Shown: positions 38,600 through 47,860, numbered from the stretch's first letter. The stretch is 64,000 bases of DNA from Quatrionicoccus australiensis (GCF_020510525.1 NZ_CP075188.1:186001-250000); one strand, 5' to 3'. Translations and numbers: made by a program. The notes: generated from the letters alone by a model not told the origin.

Positions 38600-40378
38600 A
38601 TGAGTGTCTATACCGCCCCGCTGCGCGACATGCAGTTCGTCCTCAATGAAGTCGCCGGTCTCGAAGAGATCTGTGCGCTGCCCGGCAACGAGGAATGCTC
38701 GGTCGAACTGGTCGAATCCATTCTCGACGAAGCCAGCAAGTTCGCCACCGGCGTGCTCGACCCGATCAACCGCGTCGGCGACCGTACCGGTCACGTCTGC
38801 AAGGATGGCGTCGTGACCACGGCGCCCGGCTTCAAGGAAGCCTACAAGCTGTTCATCGAAACCGGCTGGAACTCGATGCCTTTCTCGCCGGAATTCGGCG
38901 GTCAGGGTCTGCCGGCTGTCGTCTCAATGGCGGTCAACGAAATGTGGAAGGGCGCCAACATGGCCTTCGGCCTGTGCCCGATGCTGACCGGTGGCGCCAT
39001 TGAAGCGATCGCCCACCACGCCTCCGAAGAACTGAAGCAGAAGTACCTGCACAAGATGGTCGAAGGTACCTGGACCGGTACCATGAACCTGACCGAGCCG
39101 GCCGCCGGCTCCGATCTGGCGGCCATTTCCACCAAGGCCAAGCCGGCTGGCGATGGCAGCTTCCTGGTCACCGGCACCAAGATCTTCATCACCTGGGGCG
39201 AGCATGACGTCGCCGAGAACATCATTCACCTCGTGCTGGCCCGCCTGCCGGATGCGCCGCCGGGACTGAAGGGCATTTCCCTGTTCATCGTGCCGAAGTT
39301 CCTGGTTAACGAAGACGGTTCGCTCGGCAAGCGCAACGACCTGATCTGCTCCTCGATCGAACACAAGCTCGGCATCCACGGCAGCCCGACCGCCGTCATG
39401 TCCTATGGCGACAACGAAGGTGCCGTCGGCTACCTGGTTGGCGAAGAGAACAAGGGCATCGGCTACATGTTCACGATGATGAACCATGCCCGCGTCAATG
39501 TCGGCCTCGAAGGCGTCGGCATCGCCGAGCGCGCCTACCAGCACGCGCTGTGGTACGCCCGTGAGCGCGTCCAGGGCAAGATCATCGGCGACAAGTCGGC
39601 CGACAAGAAGACCATCCTGCACCACCCGGATGTACGTCGCCTGCTGATGGAATGCAAGGCCCGCACCGAAGCCATGCGCACGCTGGCCTACTACGCCGCC
39701 GCCAATATCGACAAGGCCCACGCCGGTGATGCCGCCGCCCAGTCGCGCGTCGATCTGCTGACGCCGGTCGTCAAGGGCTGGAGCACGGAACAGGGCGTCG
39801 AGCTGTCGTCGACCGCGCTGCAGGTGTTCGGTGGCGTCGGCTTCGTCGAAGAAACCGGTGCCGCGCAGTACTACCGCGATTCGCGCATCACCACCATCTA
39901 CGAAGGCACGACGGCCATTCAGGCCAACGACCTGGTCGGTCGCAAGCTGGCCCGCGAAAAGGTGCCGGGCGCAGCGATGAAGACCTTGATTGCCGAAATG
40001 TCGGCAACGGTTGAAGAAATCGCAGGTGATGCACAGCTGGCCGGCATTGCCGCCAATCTGAAAAACGGCATTGCAGCACTGTCGACCGCTACCGACTGGA
40101 TCATCGCCAACTACGAGAGCGCCCCGGCCGCCGTACATGCCGGTTCCGTGCCCTTCCTGAAGCTGACCGGCATTGTCGTCGGCGGCTGGCTGATGGCCAA
40201 GTCGGCCGCGATTGCCGTCAAGCACATTGCGGCTGGCAGCAGCGATGACTTCTACAAGGCCAAGCTGGCCACGGCGACTTACTTTGCCGCGCACCAGCTG
40301 CCGTTCGCCGCCGCTTACTCGGCCGAAATGACCGGTGGCAGCGACTCGGTCTTCGCCCTGCCGGAAAACCTGTTCTAA
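38600..40378 (+). CDS. large acyl-CoA dehydrogenase (about 590-aa type)
   Basis: This 592-aa acyl-CoA dehydrogenase is of the extended type with a C-terminal domain beyond the usual 380-aa core. Core motifs: MNLTEPAAGSDLAAI, FITWGEHDV, and the catalytic Glu in TIYEGTTAIQANDLVGRKL. It oxidises an acyl-CoA to the 2-enoyl-CoA, passing electrons to ETF. Position 27 nt after etfA and before etf-QO argues for one operon. Chain-length specificity cannot be read; sequence style resembles the DmdC/FadE5-like group. Confidence 0.9.
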   Translation: MSVYTAPLRDMQFVLNEVAGLEEICALPGNEECSVELVESILDEASKFATGVLDPINRVGDRTGHVCKDGVVTTAPGFKEAYKLFIETGWNSMPFSPEFGGQGLPAVVSMAVNEMWKGANMAFGLCPMLTGGAIEAIAHHASEELKQKYLHKMVEGTWTGTMNLTEPAAGSDLAAISTKAKPAGDGSFLVTGTKIFITWGEHDVAENIIHLVLARLPDAPPGLKGISLFIVPKFLVNEDGSLGKRNDLICSSIEHKLGIHGSPTAVMSYGDNEGAVGYLVGEENKGIGYMFTMMNHARVNVGLEGVGIAERAYQHALWYARERVQGKIIGDKSADKKTILHHPDVRRLLMECKARTEAMRTLAYYAAANIDKAHAGDAAAQSRVDLLTPVVKGWSTEQGVELSSTALQVFGGVGFVEETGAAQYYRDSRITTIYEGTTAIQANDLVGRKLAREKVPGAAMKTLIAEMSATVEEIAGDAQLAGIAANLKNGIAALSTATDWIIANYESAPAAVHAGSVPFLKLTGIVVGGWLMAKSAAIAVKHIAAGSSDDFYKAKLATATYFAAHQLPFAAAYSAEMTGGSDSVFALPENLF

Positions 40379-40447
40379 GAAACTGCTTCACCTCGTCCCG
40401 TCCGCAGCAGCGGTCGGGGCGGTGGTGGCGACAAGCAAGGAGAAAGC

Positions 40448-42085
40448 ATGCGCACTGATCGCGATGCAATGGAATACGACGTCGTGATTGTTGGTGGCGG
40501 CCCCTCCGGGCTGTCGTCGGCGATCCGCATCAAACAGCTGGCCGAACAGGCCGGCAAGGAAGTCTCGGTCTGTCTGCTGGAAAAGGGTTCCGAGATCGGC
40601 GCCCACATCCTGTCCGGCGCCGTGCTCGAGCCGCATGCACTGGCCGAACTCTTCCCGGACTGGCAGGAACGCGGCGCGCCGCTCAACACGCCGGCCGGTG
40701 AAGATCGTCTGCTGTTCCTGACCGAAAGCGGTTCGTACAAGCTGCCGACGCCGCCGCAGATGGGCAATCACGGCAACTACATCATCAGCCTCGGCAACCT
40801 GGCCCGCTGGCTCGGCGAACAGGCGGAAGCGCTCGGCGTCGAGATCTATCCCGGCTTTGCCGCCGCTGAAGTCCTCTACCACGAGGACGGTTCGGTCAAG
40901 GGCGTCGCCACCGGCGATCTCGGCGTCGGCAAGGATGGCCAGCCCGGCCACAATTTCCAGCCGGGCATGGAGCTGCACGCCAAGCAAACCATCTTCGCCG
41001 AAGGCTGCCGCGGTTCGCTGACCAAGACGCTGTTCGACAAATTCAATTTGCGCGATGGCGTTGATCCGCAAACCTACGGCATCGGCATCAAGGAACTGTG
41101 GGAAGTCGATCCGGCGAAACACCAACCGGGGCTGATCGTGCACTCGGTGGGCTGGCCGCTGACCTCGGATACCTATGGCGGTTCTTTCCTCTATCACCTG
41201 GAAAACAATCTGGTGGCGATCGGCATGGTGGTCGGTCTCGACTACAAGAATCCGTGGCTGTCGCCGTATGAGGAATTCCAGCGCTACAAGACGCACCCGG
41301 CGATTCGCGGCTTCTTCGAAGGCGGCCGCCGGATTTCCTACGGCGCGCGTGCGCTGTCCGAAGGTGGCTACCAGTCGGTGCCGAAACTGAGCTTCCCGGG
41401 TGGCCTGCTGATCGGCGATACCGCCGGCTTCCTCAACGTGCCGAAGATCAAGGGCACGCACATGGCGATGAAGTCGGGCATGGTCGCGGCCGAAGCCGTC
41501 TTCGCGCATCTCGGCAAGGAAAACGCCGGCAGCGAAGCGACCGAATATCCGGAGCAGATCAAGAAGTCGTGGCTGTGGGACGAGCTCTACAAGGTGCGCA
41601 ACATCCGTCCGGCCTTCAAGTGGGGCCTGTTCGGTGCGCTCGCCTATGGCGCCGTCGACACCTTCCTGTTTGGCGGCAAGGCACCGTGGACGCTGCATCA
41701 CCACGACGACCACTCGCAGCTCGCCGACAAGAACAGCCAGCCGAAGATCGTTTATCCGAAGCCGGACGGTCAACTGACTTTTGACCGCCTTTCTTCGGTC
41801 TTCCTCTCGGCTACCAACCACGAGGAAAACCAGCAGTGCCATCTGCGTCTGAAGGATGAAAGCGTCGCGATCAGCGTCAATTACGCCAAGTACGGTTCGC
41901 CGGAAACGCGTTATTGCCCGGCCGGCGTCTATGAAATCCTCGGCGAGGATGAAGGCAAGCCGCGCCTGCAGATCAACGGGCAGAACTGCCTGCACTGCAA
42001 GACCTGCGACATCAAGGACCCGACCCAGAACATCAACTGGACGGTGCCGGAAGGTGGCGGCGGGCCGAACTACCCGAACATGTAA
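40448..42085 (+). CDS. electron transfer flavoprotein:ubiquinone oxidoreductase
   Basis: This 545-aa membrane-associated flavoprotein has an FAD motif ([15 protein letters not shown]) and a ubiquinone-binding region ([17 protein letters not shown]). The C-terminal 4Fe-4S site is YCPAGVYEI with [18 protein letters not shown] and the terminal [10 protein letters not shown]. It oxidises reduced ETF and reduces the quinone pool. ATG at 40448 has AAGGAGA 7 nt before it; MEYDVVIV at 40469 is a shorter alternative. Confidence 0.95.
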   Translation: MRTDRDAMEYDVVIVGGGPSGLSSAIRIKQLAEQAGKEVSVCLLEKGSEIGAHILSGAVLEPHALAELFPDWQERGAPLNTPAGEDRLLFLTESGSYKLPTPPQMGNHGNYIISLGNLARWLGEQAEALGVEIYPGFAAAEVLYHEDGSVKGVATGDLGVGKDGQPGHNFQPGMELHAKQTIFAEGCRGSLTKTLFDKFNLRDGVDPQTYGIGIKELWEVDPAKHQPGLIVHSVGWPLTSDTYGGSFLYHLENNLVAIGMVVGLDYKNPWLSPYEEFQRYKTHPAIRGFFEGGRRISYGARALSEGGYQSVPKLSFPGGLLIGDTAGFLNVPKIKGTHMAMKSGMVAAEAVFAHLGKENAGSEATEYPEQIKKSWLWDELYKVRNIRPAFKWGLFGALAYGAVDTFLFGGKAPWTLHHHDDHSQLADKNSQPKIVYPKPDGQLTFDRLSSVFLSATNHEENQQCHLRLKDESVAISVNYAKYGSPETRYCPAGVYEILGEDEGKPRLQINGQNCLHCKTCDIKDPTQNINWTVPEGGGGPNYPNM

Positions 42086-42090
42086 ATGTG

Positions 42091-42142
42091 ATCTGGACTG
42101 GCGGGCGACCTTTCGCGCATTGAGGCGACCCGGCAGCCAGAT
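42091..42142 (+). other. imperfect hairpin between the ETF-QO and DUF485 genes
   Basis: ATCTGG (42091-42096) and CCAGAT (42137-42142) close an imperfect stem that includes CGGGCG and CGACCCG. No T-run follows. It may be a weak terminator or leader structure ahead of the acetate-transport genes. Confidence 0.3.
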
Positions 42143-42205
42143 GAAATACGAACGCGAGAACAGCACTCAGCATCGTTTCAACCACTTATGTTCCCTGGAG
42201 GGGTC

Positions 42206-42520
42206 ATGTCACAAAATACTATCCAGACAAAGATTCGGGCTAACCCGAAATTTGCCGAACTTGTCGGCAAGCGCACTCGCTTCGCCATCATTCTGTCGCT
42301 TATCGTGTTGGTGCCTTACTACACCTTCATGTTCCTCGTCTCCACGCAGCCGCAACTGTTCGCGGCCAAGATCGGCGAAGGTAGTGTCATCACCATCGGC
42401 TGGCCGATTGCTGCACTGATCATCGTTGGCGGCTGGCTGCTGACTGGTGTTTACGTCAACCGTGCCAACGGCGAGTTCGACAGCATCACCGAAGAAGTGC
42501 TCAAGGAGGCCCGCAAATGA
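42206..42520 (+). CDS. DUF485 membrane protein, partner of ActP
   Basis: This 104-aa protein has two TM helices (residues about 30-52 and 66-88) and the family's NPKFAELVGKRTRFA start. DUF485 proteins (YjcH in E. coli) are encoded directly before acetate permease genes. GGAGGGG lies 5 nt before the ATG; the stop overlaps actP as ATGA. Confidence 0.9.
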   Translation: MSQNTIQTKIRANPKFAELVGKRTRFAIILSLIVLVPYYTFMFLVSTQPQLFAAKIGEGSVITIGWPIAALIIVGGWLLTGVYVNRANGEFDSITEEVLKEARK

Positions 42521-44190
42521 AGCGCTCCTTTCTCGCACTGATTGCCGGCAGCCTGCTGGCGGTCTCTTTTACCGTCTTTGCTGCCGGTGGCGCCATCGAA
42601 GGTGTCGAAAAGCAGCCGATCAACGTCAGCGCCATCGCCATGTTCATGATCTTCGTGCTGGCTACGCTCGGCATCACCAAGTGGGCGGCCGGCAAGACCA
42701 AGACAACGGCAGACTTCTACACGGCTGGCGGCGGCATCACTGGCTTCCAGAATGGCTTGGCCATTGCCGGTGACTACATGTCGGCGGCGACCCTGCTCGG
42801 TATTACCTCGATGGTCTACTTCAAGGGCTATGACGGTTTTGTTTATGCCGTCTGCTTCTTCGTTGGCTGGCCGATCATCCTGTTCATGATGGCGGAACGC
42901 CTGCGCAATCTCGGCAAGTTCACCTTTGCCGATATCGCCTCCTACCGCCTCGACCAGAACCGCATCCGCACCTTCGCGGCCATCGGTTCGCTGACTGTCG
43001 TCTGCTTCTACCTCATCGTCCAGATGGTCGGTGCCGGCCAGTTGATCCAGTTGCTGTTCGGTCTGGAATACAACACGGCGGTGGCTGTCGTCGGTATCCT
43101 GATGATGGTGTACGTCACTTTCGGCGGCATGACGGCAACGACCTGGGTGCAGATCATCAAGGCCTGCCTGCTGCTCGGCGGCGGTATCACGCTGATGCTG
43201 CTGACCTTGTCGCAATTTGGCTGGTCGCTGGACAACCTGTTCTCGAAGGCTATTGAATCGCACAAGCTGGGCGAAAAGATGATGGCGCCGGGTTCGCTGA
43301 TGGCCGATCCGGTCTCTGCCTTCTCACTGTCGCTTGGCCTGCTCTTCGGTACTGCCGGCCTGCCGCACATCATGATGCGCTTCTTCACCGTGCCGAACGC
43401 CAAGGAAGCCCGCAAGTCGGTGTTCTACGCGACCGGCTTCATCGGCCTGTTCTTCCTCGTCACCATCATTCTCGGTGCCGGGGCGATCACCATCGTCGGT
43501 ACCAATGGGGCCTTCTTCGAAGGCGGCCAGGTCGGTGGCAAGCTGATCGGCGGCAACAACATGCCGGTCATGCACCTGGCCAAGGCTGTTGGTGGCGACA
43601 TCTTCCTCGGCTTCCTGTCGGCCGTCGCCTTCGCCACCATCCTGGCTGTGGTTTCCGGTCTGGCCCTGGCTGGCGCCTCGGCCATCTCGCATGACTTGTA
43701 TGCCCGCGTGATCAAGAAGGGCACGGCGACCAGCGCGCAGGAAATGAAGGTCACCCGCTTTGCTTCCGTTGGCCTGGGTCTCACCGCCATCCTGCTCGGC
43801 ATCGCCTTCAAGGATCAGAACGTGCTGTTCCTCGTCGCGCTCGCCTTCGGCGTCGCCTCGTCGGTCAACTTCCCGGTCCTCATCCTGTCCATGTACTGGA
43901 AGGGCCTGACCACCCGTGGCGCACTGTGGGGCGGCATTGCCGGCCTGGTGTCGTCGGTGGGTCTGGTTGTCCTGTCGCCGACCGTGTGGGTCAAGATTCT
44001 CGGCAACAAGGCCGCGATCTTCCCGTACGACCATCCGGCCATCGTTTCGATGACGCTTGCCTTCTTTGTCACCTGGCTGCTGTCGGTTACCGACAAGAGC
44101 GTGCGTGCCAACAAGGAAAAGGAAGCCTACGAAGAGCAGTACATCCGTGCCCAGACCGGCCTTGGCGCTTCGGCGGCATCGGATCACTAA
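42517..44190 (+). CDS. actP: cation/acetate symporter
   Basis: This 557-aa sodium:solute symporter family protein has an N-terminal signal-like segment (LLAVSFTVFAAGG) and about 13 TM helices. Motifs include FYTAGGGITGFQNGLAIAGDYMSAAT and AGLPHIMMRFFTVPNAKEARKS, typical of ActP (YjcG). It imports acetate and related short monocarboxylates, which fits the upstream acyl-CoA synthetase and oxidation genes. Terminator follows. Confidence 0.93.
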   Translation: MKRSFLALIAGSLLAVSFTVFAAGGAIEGVEKQPINVSAIAMFMIFVLATLGITKWAAGKTKTTADFYTAGGGITGFQNGLAIAGDYMSAATLLGITSMVYFKGYDGFVYAVCFFVGWPIILFMMAERLRNLGKFTFADIASYRLDQNRIRTFAAIGSLTVVCFYLIVQMVGAGQLIQLLFGLEYNTAVAVVGILMMVYVTFGGMTATTWVQIIKACLLLGGGITLMLLTLSQFGWSLDNLFSKAIESHKLGEKMMAPGSLMADPVSAFSLSLGLLFGTAGLPHIMMRFFTVPNAKEARKSVFYATGFIGLFFLVTIILGAGAITIVGTNGAFFEGGQVGGKLIGGNNMPVMHLAKAVGGDIFLGFLSAVAFATILAVVSGLALAGASAISHDLYARVIKKGTATSAQEMKVTRFASVGLGLTAILLGIAFKDQNVLFLVALAFGVASSVNFPVLILSMYWKGLTTRGALWGGIAGLVSSVGLVVLSPTVWVKILGNKAAIFPYDHPAIVSMTLAFFVTWLLSVTDKSVRANKEKEAYEEQYIRAQTGLGASAASDH

Positions 44191-44244
44191 GCAACTCTGC
44201 GGGTAAGACTTCGGAGAACAGCAATCCGTCGTCTTTATCCTTTC

Positions 44245-44269
44245 GGGAGCCTGCGGGCTCCCTTTTTTT
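44245..44269 (+). terminator. intrinsic terminator after actP
   Basis: GGGAGCC (44245-44251) pairs with GGCTCCC (44256-44262), followed by seven T. Confidence 0.92.
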
Positions 44270-44343
44270 GTCCACGGCAAACTGCTTGATTTGCGTCAAA
44301 TTCGTAAAATCATCATTTATATAAAATACGTCAAGCAATAAGC

Positions 44344-44460
44344 CGCGAAAAGGGCAACCCCGGTACGAAAGTCCGGGGGCGCAAAGCCACCTGTCTAACG
44401 TCTCGCCGAGACCATGAAAGAGGGGCTGCCGTAGCAGGAGTGCTTTGGCATCTTCGCGAA
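44344..44460 (+). ncRNA. cyclic di-GMP-I (GEMM) riboswitch
   Basis: The core AGGGCAA, a stem CCCCGG...CCGGGG capped by a GAAA tetraloop, then GGCGCAAAGCCAC and CTGTCTAA follow in the order of the class I c-di-GMP aptamer. A second stem is closed by CCTG (near 44390) and CAGG (44436-44439), with GCTGCCGTAGCAGG carrying the tetraloop-receptor side. An AT-rich stretch with TATAAAAT (44320-44327) just upstream may hold the promoter. It ends about 27 nt before the chemoreceptor start, so it probably controls that gene by sensing c-di-GMP. Boundaries are approximate. Confidence 0.85.
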
Positions 44461-44486
44461 CCGATCATCCGTTGTGAAGGTGTCCC

Positions 44487-45686
44487 ATGAGTCTCCCGGC
44501 CAACAAAGCCAGCGTTTACAGCACCCTGTTGTTCGGCATCACGCTGGTCGTGACCTTGCCGTTGATCTATTTCACCAATCCCTGGTTCATCCGCGAACTG
44601 CTGCCGGCGGTTGGCCTGTCCGAACAGGCCGGCACGACGATAGGCATCGCCCTGATCCTGATTTCGGTCTATTTCGGGCAGCAGGTCCTGTCCTTCGTCA
44701 TTTTCCGCGACGGTTCGGCCGGTCAGGCCAAGCGAGAGGCGGCCTTGCTCGAGCGGGTACGTCTGGTCGAGCAGGCCGAAGCCGACGTGCGTCGTCAGTT
44801 GCAGGCCATGCCGACGCAGTTAGCGCTTGCCCACGGGCATCTGGCTGACGTGGTGACGGTGGCCGAGCACGCCGCGCAGAGTCTGGGCAGCTAGCTGGCA
44901 GGCATCGATGCCAGTCTGCTCGAGATGGACCAGGTGGTGACGGCCTCGCTCGACGCCGCCAATGACGATGCGGCGCTGTCCGAGCATGCGGCGGACAACA
45001 ACGGCGAATTGATTGCCGCGATGCACGGTTACGTCAAGGAACGCATGGCCGACAATGCGGCGAACCAGCAAAAGATCCAGCGCGTCGTTGCCGAAACGCG
45101 CGCCCTCAACGAGATTACCGGGCTGATTTCAAATATTTCCAAGCAGACCCGTCTGCTCGCCCTGAATGCCGCCATCGAGGCAGCGCGGGCCGGCGAAGCG
45201 GGGCGTGGCTTCTCGGTGGTGGCCGACGAAGTCAGCAAGTTGTCGGGCGACACCGACAAGGCGGTGGAAAAGATTTCGGCCGGCATTTTCCGGGTTGCCG
45301 ATTCGATCGAAAGTGAATTCTCGTCGCGTCTGGCGATCGAGCAGGCGGCCAAGGAGCAGCTCGTGCTCGAGCGTTTTGCCGGTCAGTTGAGCGGTCTCGG
45401 GCAAAGCTATGCCGAGCTGATGGAGGCGCAGCAGGCAATGGCCGGGCATATCCATGGTGCGGCAGAAGTCGTCGGCGGCAATTGCGCCGAGGCGTTGCGC
45501 GGTGTCGGCTTTGCGACCACGATCAAGGGCCAGGTCGGCACGATAGCGGCAATGCTGAATGACCTGGCTGCCCAGGCAGGGCAGCTGGCAACGAGTTCCG
45601 CTGAGCGTCCGGCCCTGGGTGTTGCCCACGCCGGGCGGGTCGGCGACACGAACTTCCCGGGCAAGCTGGCGTTGCGCGTCGCCTGA
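44487..45686 (+). pseudogene. methyl-accepting chemotaxis protein interrupted by an in-frame amber codon
   Basis: The frame runs 400 codons from the ATG at 44487 to 45686, broken only by TAG at 44892-44894 (codon 136). The first part has two TM helices (residues about 13-32 and 47-70) and almost no periplasmic loop. The second has the chemoreceptor signalling hairpin [20 protein letters not shown] then [14 protein letters not shown]. Reading stays in the same frame across the stop and homology-like sequence continues on both sides (AAQSLGS, then [13 protein letters not shown]). So the change looks like one CAG-to-TAG substitution. No C-terminal CheR-binding pentapeptide is seen. It could be a pseudogene, a read-through gene or a sequencing error. 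Confidence 0.8.
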
Positions 45687-45688
45687 TT

Positions 45689-46567
45689 TCAGCCGGCGCG
45701 GCCGGCCGCAGCGCAGATCGCGTCGGCGAATTGCGCGCTGAGTGCGACCGGAAAATCATGTCCCATGCCGGCGATGATGCGCAGTTCGGCGCCGGGAATG
45801 TTGGCCGCCACGTCTTCGCCGCAGGCCGGCGGAATCAGCTGGTCGGCGGCGCCGTGCATGACAACGCTGGGCACGCGGATCGTCTGCAGCAAGGCGCGGC
45901 GGTCGCCATTGACGATGATCGCGGCGAGCTGGCGGCCGATGCCGCGCGGGTCGAAATTGCGGTCGAATTCATTTTCGAACATTTTTTGCAGTTGACCGCG
46001 TGGCGTCGGAAAGTCCGGGCTTTCCAGCGTCGCAAAGCGGGCGATGCTGTCGGCAACGATGCTGTCGCGGTCGCGGACCCTGGGCAGCGGTGCGAACAGC
46101 GCTGCGGCAGCGGCCGGCGTCGGCGGTGGCAGGGCCGGGTTGCCGCTGCTCGACATGATGCTGGTCAGCGAGCGCACGCGTTGCGGGTAACGCGCCGCGG
46201 CGATCTGCACGATGGCGCCGCCCATCGAGGCACCAACCAGATGCGCCCGTTCGATGTTCAGTGCGTCGAGCAGGCCGATGCCGTCGGCGGCCATGTCATC
46301 CAGCGTGTACGGCACGGCCAGCGGCTCGCCGCGCTGCAGGGCGCGCAGATCGGGCACCGGCTGTTCGCCGAAGTGGGTCGATAGTCCGCAGTCGCGGTTG
46401 TCGAAGCGGATGACGCGGTAGCCGCGATCGACCAGCAATTCGCACAGCGCGCCATGCCAGCGCGTCATCTGGCCGCCCAGACCCATGACGAGCAGTACGG
46501 CGGGGGCGGTCGACGGCCCGAAACTCTCGAATTCCAGCGTGATGCCGTTGGCGCTGAGCTGGCTCAT
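45689..46567 (-). CDS. alpha/beta hydrolase
   Basis: This 292-aa alpha/beta-hydrolase has an oxyanion region (LLVMGLGGQMTRWH), FDNRDCGLSTHF, nucleophile elbow GASMGGAIVQ (Ser), an acidic residue near HGAADQLIPP and the His of AGMGHDFP. It resembles lipase/esterase or carboxylesterase-like enzymes of the FDNRDxGLS group; substrate unknown. Its ATG overlaps the stop of the ClpX paralog gene (ATGA), so the two proteins are co-translated. It converges with the broken chemoreceptor gene with 2 nt between stops. Confidence 0.85.
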   Translation of the reverse strand: MSQLSANGITLEFESFGPSTAPAVLLVMGLGGQMTRWHGALCELLVDRGYRVIRFDNRDCGLSTHFGEQPVPDLRALQRGEPLAVPYTLDDMAADGIGLLDALNIERAHLVGASMGGAIVQIAAARYPQRVRSLTSIMSSSGNPALPPPTPAAAAALFAPLPRVRDRDSIVADSIARFATLESPDFPTPRGQLQKMFENEFDRNFDPRGIGRQLAAIIVNGDRRALLQTIRVPSVVMHGAADQLIPPACGEDVAANIPGAELRIIAGMGHDFPVALSAQFADAICAAAGRAG

Positions 46568-47559
46568 GCGCTGGCGATCATTGGCGGCTCGAACAGCGAG
46601 CGGATGCTGACACTGCGGATCGCCGGGTTGTCCGGGATCGCATACAGAATGTCGGCCATCATTTCCTCGAAAATGCCGCGCAGGCTGCGCGCCCCGGCCT
46701 TGTATTCGATCGCCAGCTCGGCGATCTGCTCGAAGACGAGCGGCGCGATTTCCAGTTTGACGCCGTCGGCCTGCAGCATGGCGGTGAACTGCTTGGCGAT
46801 GGCATTTTTCGGTTCGGTCATGATGCGCACCAGCATCTCCTGCGACAGGTCCTGCAGGCGGGTGACGATAGGCAGGCGGCCGGCGAATTCCGGAATCAGG
46901 CCGAACTCGAGCAGGTCGGTCGGCTTGATGCGGGCATTCAGGCGTTCGAGGATGTTGCGGTCGTCGTCGCCCGACGTCGAGATGAAGCCGAAGCTGTGCG
47001 TCTTGGTCAGGATCTTGTCGAGGCCGACGAAGGCGCCGCCGCAGATGAACAGGATGTGCGTGGTGTCGATGTGACGGCCGTCGCGCAGGCGCACCGGTGC
47101 ACCTTCCATGATCTTGAGCAGTGCATGCTGGACGCTCTCGCCCGACGTGGCGCGCGCGTCGCCGCCGGCCGCCTTGAGCTTGTCGACTTCATCGACGAAG
47201 ACGATGCCGCGCTGGGCGCGTTCGAGATCGTCACCGGCGCGGTCAAGCAGGCGGTGCAGGATGGCTTCGATCTCGTCGCCGACGAACTGCGTCTGGGCGA
47301 GCGAAGTGGCATCTGCGGTAACGAAGGGTACGTCGAGGATGCGCGCCAGGGTTTCGCAGAGCAGGGTCTTGCCGGTGCCGGTCGGGCCGATCAGCAGGAT
47401 ATTGCTTTTGCTCAGTTCGACGCTGTCGACCGTGCTGGCCGCCATGCGGCGAAAGTGGGCGTAGATGGCGACAGCCAGTGTCTTCTTGGCGGCGTCCTGG
47501 CCGACCACGTGCTCGGAGAGCCGCTGGAAGATTTCGCTGGGTTTGAGCAGGGTGGGCAT
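46564..47559 (-). CDS. divergent ClpX-like AAA+ ATPase lacking the zinc domain
   Basis: This 331-aa protein aligns with the AAA+ part of ClpX only. Walker A GPTGTGKT (residues 58-65), Walker B IVFVDEVDK (119-127), HALLKIMEG, LFICGGAFVGLDKI, FGLIPEFAGRLPIV and the sensor-2 GARSLRGIFEEMM are conserved. The N-terminal zinc-binding domain is missing. Pore loop 1 is QFVG (91-94) instead of GYVG. The RKH loop region is about ten residues shorter than in E. coli ClpX, and the IGF loop reads FGF (190-192) in a shortened insertion. It is probably a ClpX paralog with other substrates and perhaps no ClpP partner. The ATG at 47559 is preferred over the adjacent GTG (47562) from GGAGG spacing. Confidence 0.85.
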   Translation of the reverse strand: MPTLLKPSEIFQRLSEHVVGQDAAKKTLAVAIYAHFRRMAASTVDSVELSKSNILLIGPTGTGKTLLCETLARILDVPFVTADATSLAQTQFVGDEIEAILHRLLDRAGDDLERAQRGIVFVDEVDKLKAAGGDARATSGESVQHALLKIMEGAPVRLRDGRHIDTTHILFICGGAFVGLDKILTKTHSFGFISTSGDDDRNILERLNARIKPTDLLEFGLIPEFAGRLPIVTRLQDLSQEMLVRIMTEPKNAIAKQFTAMLQADGVKLEIAPLVFEQIAELAIEYKAGARSLRGIFEEMMADILYAIPDNPAIRSVSIRSLFEPPMIASA

Positions 47560-47593
47560 CACAGCCTCCGGGGATTGCCGAAGGCTGTGATGC
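47556..47593 (-). promoter_or_regulatory. hairpin covering the RBS and start of the ClpX-like gene
   Basis: GCATCACAGCCT (47556-47567) and AGGCTGTGATGC (47582-47593) are perfect 12-bp inverted repeats around a 14-nt loop. On the minus-strand mRNA the 3' arm contains three bases of the GGAGG ribosome binding site and the GTG/ATG start codon. Folding should therefore block translation. It lies between minE and this gene. Confidence 0.7.
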
Positions 47594-47601
47594 TAGTCGT
47601 G

Positions 47602-47859
47602 TCAGCCCTTTTCGGGAAGCACGATATTGACTTCGAGGACCTCGTAGCGGTCCTGCTTTTCCAGCGAGACGCGGATGTCGTCGGGATTGACCTTGACGTA
47701 CTTGGAGATCACGGCGATCAGTTCGCGCTGCAGGTCGGGCAGGAAGTTGGCGCTGCTGCCGCCGCCATCGCGTTCGTGCGCGATGATCAGTTGCAGGCGT
47801 TCCTTTGCCAGGTGGGCGGTTTTCGGCTGGTTGCCGAACAGTTTCTGGAGCCAGGACAT
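47602..47859 (-). CDS. minE: cell division topological specificity factor MinE
   Basis: This is 85 aa, normal length. Start [30 protein letters not shown] gives the membrane-targeting helix and MinD-binding segment, followed by the dimerisation domain ([26 protein letters not shown]). It stimulates MinD ATPase to drive pole-to-pole oscillation. One nucleotide separates it from minD. Confidence 0.96.
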   Translation of the reverse strand: MSWLQKLFGNQPKTAHLAKERLQLIIAHERDGGGSSANFLPDLQRELIAVISKYVKVNPDDIRVSLEKQDRYEVLEVNIVLPEKG

Positions 47860-47860
47860 G

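Noticed and set aside
44487..44894. Separate 135-aa membrane protein gene, with a second gene starting at 44925
   Set aside because: Both pieces are in one frame, the second has no ribosome binding site, and together they make one chemoreceptor; treated as an interrupted gene.
45689..46567. Plasmid- or phage-type toxin/hydrolase island
   Set aside because: Base composition, gene spacing and neighbours are like the rest of the window, with no integrase, tRNA or direct repeats.
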